From assembly GCA_903772945.1 (NCBI GenBank), contig CAICTM010000362.1:1-64000 (forward strand): a DNA stretch of 64,000 nt, read 5' to 3'. A program made the translations under genes and the position numbers. This stretch comes from Seminavis robusta. Taxonomy: Eukaryota; Bacillariophyta; Bacillariophyceae; Naviculales; Naviculaceae. Positions 60,301-64,000 of this stretch are shown piece after piece. The number at the start of each line of letters is the position of its first letter. The stretch's first letter is position 1. Under the pieces are notes generated by a model that was not told the DNA's origin, did not search any database, and saw only the letters and a program-made list of their open reading frames with translations.

Positions 60301-60489
60301 TCCCATCACAAAGCAATGGACCGACCTTGCATTGCCGCCGACACTCCCCCGTTGAGTCCTGGAGGCGTATCGTTGGCCTCCTCATCAGCATCACCAACAA
60401 GAATTCATCATAATCATCGCAGAAATGACAGCTTTGCCTGTGAGAGCGTTTGCAGCATTGTCTTGAAGGAAGGCGAAGTAGAAATCTAG
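57325..60489 (+). CDS. Large low-complexity protein with paired RRxS/PHRRKPSL and W-M-P motifs
   Basis: Single exon, 1,054 residues. The ATG at 57325 follows AAGGA. I do not recognise the family. Most of it is Ser/Thr/Pro/Gln/Asp-rich and disordered. The DNA stretch GATGATGAT at about 58690-58721 gives an Asp run. Two kinds of short motifs recur. The first is RRMSLPPLQPHRRKPSLHVD, RRASMPPLQPHRRKPSLHLE and LPPAMPHRRKPSLTILED. The second is a tryptophan motif: NAWLNMP, QAWLKMP, ALWASMP, AMWASLP and EMWLSS. In three cases one of each follows the other, which suggests a repeated binding unit. The basic Ser motifs resemble AGC-kinase sites. The 3' flank is related to that of the gene ending at 43093, so the two may be distant paralogues. 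Confidence 0.8.
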   Translation: MNRSDTVQVLRPVEGNDAALSPSTAGTSSSGSIARLSQGNHHNVNMLINRSCCLSSTDMHEPDAKIRLRQEQQLQDKRDLPEPATCSSNDSCSSSPSSVIELFHPQKQKQHKLPVPVPVKQPTCAHVDTTKLNGIKRRARGVDSPKRAVDTKNVYVSHFTASSNSGSSSEIGSSSSASADTSSHGAGSKSSEDERKAPTSLEAFLQTLHHDPACTSAQHHVQCHASVADQAKNASNVLPPLAQPSSGTTTPKPTVMQGSQHRRQNTSDSTHSKVAAVARGASMAAQEAADDRQQPPPTQTQPLPVLDRPVACPRRQQTLGSDAFPDLLDEIIHAKPEKSVPSSTTTSNKVSPARIVRPKPPRHDKRADARATMQVMKRSVVVHKQHQNDNDNTNDCDNKHKATIENRVHLDRPVPRPVRQPTVEKPSPSSTVQPAISLTPEALLERFSQHVSNTADDDDDDDDDDNNHDARDDDDDTSLDPVTAFETPQRRPTRNYKSTTPTPHPTLHTPAINAWLNMPQQPTQQERWSNSEPILNVRQSELLLNDNSNSERTFAGEDDDENQLPTPLQVALVQQAQATSLMTYCDPSEEDDTTANDTSCDDRMFQAWLKMPPRVCTTHPGEEDSSSIPLYFTNNTTEEKWLATAAAPIQPQQQKATIATAASTPKTTTQGAMATPKNQFCARTPTSIHPDPDICLDISAIEMSMDLSLPSFFSDCRGYINDNMDTLMMQQQHTAPTPLSNRSHNNTSSVTTTTKPSNTQAELQRRMSLPPLQPHRRKPSLHVDDKDHNDNDSPIQALWASMPTMSHNSSNNSSRSTTPRPPKQQQRDLRASWPSIGGGGLLAGDDECVHVPPISRLVRHDDNECPLPSSTTTATAKTTESAVEHPTKPPQLPSPTRRRASMPPLQPHRRKPSLHLEDLDAGSSMSSSSEKSNDDYKVHNPFTAAMWASLPVISSTTITKPSSLPPAMPHRRKPSLTILEDGQEGMIEMWLSSHHKAMDRPCIAADTPPLSPGGVSLASSSASPTRIHHNHRRNDSFACESVCSIVLKEGEVEI

Positions 60490-60786
60490 CAAATACACAC
60501 GTAAGGTATAGATGCAGCTCCCTATAATTAGATATCTTTCACCACGCGCTCCTTCAAAAACAATCCAAAAATGGGTTCCATCCCCAAGAGGATTCGGTTG
60601 CAGCTTCCCTGGCACAACCTCAGTTTCCAGTACTCATTCAAAGCAAACGCTCTTCGTAGTTCGCTGTAGGCTGAGGAATTGCAAGGAAGAGATCAACACG
60701 AGCTCTGCCAATATAGCACCTACGCAGGCAGGCAGTTATGCACAGGCATATGCAAGTTGATCATTCCAAGGTTCTGCGGTTCCCCG

Positions 60787-61500
60787 TCAACTTGGCACAG
60801 CTGCATTGGCCAAAAGTTCACCAAAGATGTGGTTATTCATCTCATCAACACCTTTCCAACGACAGCTGCTTCCAAGATGACGCAACAAGGTTTTCTTGCT
60901 TTCCATTGGAAGTTGTAGGAGCTGTCCAGCTTCTTTTGCCCAGTGTCCAGCCAAGTCTGTAAATTTCTTCAAAGAAACATAGAATAGCGACCTCACTTTT
61001 GTAGTATTTCCGGCAAGAAGTGCCGCTGATATTTTGGATGTGATGGTGTCACTTTCGTTCTGATTGACGCTTGCATTGTCCGCCTGGCCAAACAGCCTGT
61101 GTGAGTCTTGGCATGTCCTGCCTTGGCGGTGACCTGAGTTGCCATCTGGTTGGTACACCCCCTCATCTTTGTCGTGGGCTAAGTCGCCATCTGATTGGTC
61201 TATTTCCTCATCTGTGTTTGATTCCGCTACAACTGTATTGAAGGCGCCCCCAAAGCCAGGACAATCTGCATCAGAATCGGAAGTATCAACACCATCCAGA
61301 TGAGTGAAGAAACATTTATCATCATGCAGGAAAGCACTGCTTTCGTTTCTGTCTGGCTCCATGACACTGCTTTTGACAGTATCAGTAAAACATGTAGCCC
61401 CCGCCCCCACCTCTGACTGCAGGAAAGCACTGCTTTCGTTTCTGTCTGGCTCCATGACACTGTTTCTGTCTGGCTGCATGGCGCTGCTTTTGTTTTGCAT
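60787..61500 (-). CDS. Small acidic protein, unknown
   Basis: Single open frame of 237 residues from an ATG at 61500. The N-terminus repeats a SVMEPDRNESSAFL phrase twice because the DNA has a 46-bp direct repeat (61326-61371 and 61419-61464). The middle is Asp/Glu-rich, and the last 70 residues look helical (SLKKFTDLAGHWAKEAGQLL). I do not recognise it. Coding status is plausible but not secure. Confidence 0.4.
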   Translation of the reverse strand: MQNKSSAMQPDRNSVMEPDRNESSAFLQSEVGAGATCFTDTVKSSVMEPDRNESSAFLHDDKCFFTHLDGVDTSDSDADCPGFGGAFNTVVAESNTDEEIDQSDGDLAHDKDEGVYQPDGNSGHRQGRTCQDSHRLFGQADNASVNQNESDTITSKISAALLAGNTTKVRSLFYVSLKKFTDLAGHWAKEAGQLLQLPMESKKTLLRHLGSSCRWKGVDEMNNHIFGELLANAAVPS

Positions 61501-61737
61501 TGCTTCCCAAACAAAGGAAGGGAGTCTTGTAGAGAGCTAGAGAATCCAGGGATATCCAAAAAGTGACTTAACACTGAGTACTGGTAGGGCAGAACTGCCC
61601 AATCGCTAAAACCTGACCTGTTTGGCGAGACTTGACTCAAAACATGCATGACAATAAACTGACTAGCTACATGTAGACACTACAACAAGAATGTCACCAG
61701 CACCTATGCTGAAGGAATTTCATAGATAAAACAGAGT

Positions 61738-62349
61738 CTAGCAGATTATAGAGCTAGCTAGCTTGTTCTGGATACAATATTTGAAGAAAGACGAAGGCGT
61801 CGGTGGGTTGGGTGGGCTGGCTGGGTTGCAATAAGACCGGCACATACCAACAATAAATAGATGGGTGTTTGCAGTGCACCATCAATTGCTTTCTTCTTCG
61901 GAAACCGAGGAAACTTCGGCGGGGGGAGCATTGGCTTATTCAGAGAAGAGGCGTTCGAGGCGTTCACATTCTTCTTAATGCTTGCAGCTGCGCTTCAACC
62001 CATTCACCTCGGTAGTAAGCCTCTTGTTCTCGGCCACCAACTCAGCGATGGTGTTGGCCTGGACTTGTTTTTCGGATCCAGACACTGGGTGCATGATGTC
62101 TGCCTTCGTGCATAGCTTGGCGACGGCAGCCTGTTTTGCTGGGCGCATGGTCTTGCTAGGCCCTTGAGCTTTCTTGGCAGGAGCGGTAGTAGCCTTCTTG
62201 GTGCTGGAAGGATGGTTCTTGGTCTTCATGGTTGGCTGGTCGGTACTAGTACTTTCTAGAATCTTAGAGACTGTGAGAGAATGATATCGATTTTGTGTTT
62301 CTAATGCGTCGGATGCATCCTTGTATCGGTTGCTGAAAGGAGTCTTCAT
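61738..62349 (-). CDS. Small Lys-rich protein with leucine-zipper-like segment, frame broken
   Basis: The start at 62349 (MKTPFSNRY) leads to a Lys/Ala/Thr-rich part (KKATTAPAKKAQGPSK) and a zipper-like helix (TIAELVAENKRLTTEVNGLK). One extra base near 61985 would then move the reading to the frame AASIKKNVNASNASSLNKP. That frame is followed by a GT-AG intron (61768-61847, 80 bp) and a short end with a stop at 61738. I do not recognise the family. Its start codon lies inside the first unit of the tandem array that continues to about 62900. Confidence 0.35.
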
Positions 62350-62421
62350 CGGTCTGGTCCCATCACGATAGGGGTGTTGAGTGCATTGATGAAAGACATC
62401 ACGATTGAGGAGTTGGCTGGA

Positions 62422-62456
<35 letters not shown>

Positions 62457-62900
62457 AATATTGTAGGTAGTCATGGTAGTATGCTGCTGAAAAAGAGGAG
62501 TCTTCATCGGTCGGTCCCTGTCACGATAGGGGCGTTGAGTACATTGATGAAAGACATCACGATTGAGGAGTTGGCTGGATACTACCAGGTAGTAGTAGGT
62601 AATATTATAGGTAGAGTCATGGTAGAGTAGGTCATGGTAGTGTATGCTGCTGAAAAAGAGGAGTCTTCATCGGTCGGTCCCTGTCACGATAGGGGCGTTG
62701 AGTACATTGATGAAAGACATCACGATTGAGAAGTTGGATACGTACCTACCTACCTACCTACTACTACTACTATTTATTATTGTAGAGTCACGGTACGCCG
62801 CTGAAAAGAGTGACAGTCTTCATCAGTCCTTTTCTGGTCCCATCACGAGAGATGGGCGTTGAGTGCAACGATGAAAGATTCTTGGCTCGCCTTGCTTTGA
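62328..62900. repeat. Tandem array of about 155-bp units copying a gene start
   Basis: Four units begin near 62331, 62485, 62646 and 62797. Each contains GAGTCTTCATCGGTC (minus strand: an ATG followed by AAGAC), then CACGATAGGGG, a block beginning GATGAAAGACATCACGATTG, and a (CTA)n or (CTAC)n stretch. The first unit includes the start of the gene at 61738-62349. The fourth is most diverged. Confidence 0.85.
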
Positions 62901-63258
62901 GAACATGAGAAAAACGTTGAGTTGTAGTACCAGTACCTGTAGTTGTATTAATATAATGGTTTGTACCATAGTTGTCTTCCCCTTCGAGCGAGTTGTGTCT
63001 CAACCTGAAGGTTGTGCCCATGTCCAACGGTCGGGGCATGCCTTGTGTACCAGGCTACAATCATCCATCATCGGATTATCCAAGATCCTTATCCAAGCAA
63101 GTCGCAACCAGAACACCAGCATAGAGGAGGCTTGCCTCGGAGGGAGAGGCAGCAACACTCACTATTTTAGCGATTCGATTCCATTGAATCGAATTATTCG
63201 GCAGTTTGTGAGTAAACTTACAGTCACTTTTGCTAAAATTGTATGTCACTACTACTGG

Positions 63259-63307
63259 CCCGGAATTAGAGGTTTCAGCCAAAAGAGCTGAAACCTCTGA
63301 TTCCGGG
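63259..63307. repeat. Long hairpin, 21-bp arms
   Basis: Arms at 63259-63279 and 63287-63307 (CCCGGAAT, T or C, AGAGGTTTCAGC) match at 20 of 21 positions with a 7-base loop (CAAAAGA). The only mismatch would be a G-U pair in RNA. The words GGAATTAGAGGTTT recur at the window's right edge (63987-64000). Confidence 0.9.
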
Positions 63308-63545
63308 ACAACAGGCGCGCAAAATAACTGTTTCAGTTATACTGGAGTTCGCCCAATATTGGGTTAGGGTTTGCGCCTGATGTCCCGGTTTTTCATCAAA
63401 AACCGGGACAAAAGGCGCGCAAAATAACTGTTTCAGTTATACTGGAGTTCGCCCAATATTGGGTTAGGGTTTGCGCGCCTGTTATCCCAGTTTTTCATCA
63501 AAAACCGGGACATCAGGCGCGCAAAATAACTGTTTCAGTTATACA
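63305..63545. repeat. Chain of overlapping inverted repeats, about 100-bp period
   Basis: GGGACAACAGGCGC (63305-63318) pairs with GCGCCTGATGTCCC (63373-63386). CCCGGTTTTT (63384-63393) pairs with AAAAACCGGG (63398-63407) around a 4-base loop. GGGACA starts again at 63405 and 63507. Each unit also carries TAACTGTTTCAGTTA, CCCAATATTGGG and GGGTTAGGGTTT. Neighbouring stems share bases (CCC/GGG). Confidence 0.88.
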
Positions 63546-64000
63546 CTATACTGGAGCTATAAATTCATACGATTTTAGCAAAAAGTGACTGAATTAAGTA
63601 GTTTTACTCTTGATCAGCACAAACTGCTGAATCACCAAAACACAGGCTTTAGCCCAGTGCTGATGAGTTGAGTCAGAGTCGAGTCGAGTTGAGTTGAGCC
63701 TCACCAGAGAGGATGAGACATGTACCAGTACCAGGCAGGCAGTAGCAGTGGCAGTACATGGGTTCTTGGCTCATGTAGCATATATATATACTAGTATAAT
63801 ATACTATATATATACTAGTATATTATATTCGGGATGTGAGCTGTAGGAGTGGAAACAACAACAAAATGGCAATGAACATCGTCTCAATCGTCAACCAGCC
63901 ACCAGCCACCAACCCGTGGCAGCCATACCCAGTAATAATGATGCTCCAGTGCTCCAGCAACTGGCTGATACAGAACCAAATGAAGCGGAATTAGAGGTTT

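Larger units (their letters stand above)
62901..64000. other. Repeat-rich end of the window, no gene
   Basis: Apart from the hairpin structures, it holds a GAGTCGAGTTGAG run (63674-63699) and an AT-rich palindromic block (63779-63831; ATATACTAGTATA units). No open frame looks coding. Confidence 0.55.

Noticed and set aside
63259-63545. Possible CRISPR array from regular repeats
   Set aside because: Repeats are long inverted repeats with shared ends and near-identical spacing sequence, in a eukaryotic contig; there are no unique spacers or cas genes.
1-64000. tRNA and rRNA genes
   Set aside because: I looked for T-loop GGTTCGAATC-type words with matching stems and found none that fold; no rRNA-like sequence was seen.

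Overview
The window looks like a nuclear contig of a photosynthetic stramenopile, most probably a diatom. The evidence is short GT-AG introns (about 77-117 bp), well-spaced genes on both strands, long single-exon genes for low-complexity proteins, and gene types common in diatoms: Hint-domain secreted proteins, U-box/Sel1 proteins, TM-LRR proteins with Pro/Thr-rich stalks, and a hybrid histidine kinase. A pennate genus such as Seminavis is a guess, not something I can prove from the sequence. The gaps between genes are full of the short words CTAG/GCTAGC and ACCGGTAC/GGTACC, which are rarer inside the coding regions.

Layout. 0.8-2.1 kb: Hint-domain gene copy 1 (minus). 4.7-16.4 kb: one giant minus-strand gene coding for about 3,880 residues if one missing base in a tandem repeat is allowed for. 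It has a Q/N/H-rich N-terminus, several families of short internal repeats and a CDPK-like EF-hand tail joined by one intron. 17.0-17.9 kb: ankyrin-like repeat protein. 18.3-22.0 kb: BMS1, the 40S ribosome-biogenesis GTPase, in three exons. 22.8-24.0 kb: Hint copy 2. 24.6-25.0 kb: a 388-bp MITE with TA target duplication. 26.8-28.2 kb: a gene of unknown family with two breaks in frame. 30.1-30.7 kb: small PDZ-like protein. 33.3-35.6 kb: M6-type secreted metallopeptidase. 36.6-37.4 kb: U-box/Sel1 protein. 38.4-40.4 kb: six-exon secreted catalase-like protein with a 7-nt microexon. 41.9-43.1 kb: protein with repeated RRxS motifs. 43.7-48.0 kb: four-exon membrane LRR protein with a duplicated module. 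49.4-50.6 kb: broken gene. 51.0-54.2 kb: three-exon hybrid histidine kinase. 57.3-60.5 kb: 1,054-residue low-complexity protein with paired short motifs. 60.8-62.3 kb: two doubtful small genes. 62.3-64.0 kb: repeat-rich end, with a tandem array that copies a gene's 5' end, a chain of overlapping hairpins, and an AT palindrome.

The genes do not form a pathway or an operon. Coding functions that can be named are ribosome assembly (BMS1), two-component signalling (histidine kinase), ubiquitin ligation (U-box), and secreted or surface proteins (Hint x2, M6 peptidase, catalase-like, LRR). The least explained parts are the giant modular protein, the hairpin chain at 63.26-63.55 kb, the MITE, the two RRxS-rich genes with related 3' flanks, and the single-base breaks in several genes, which may be assembly errors or real decay.
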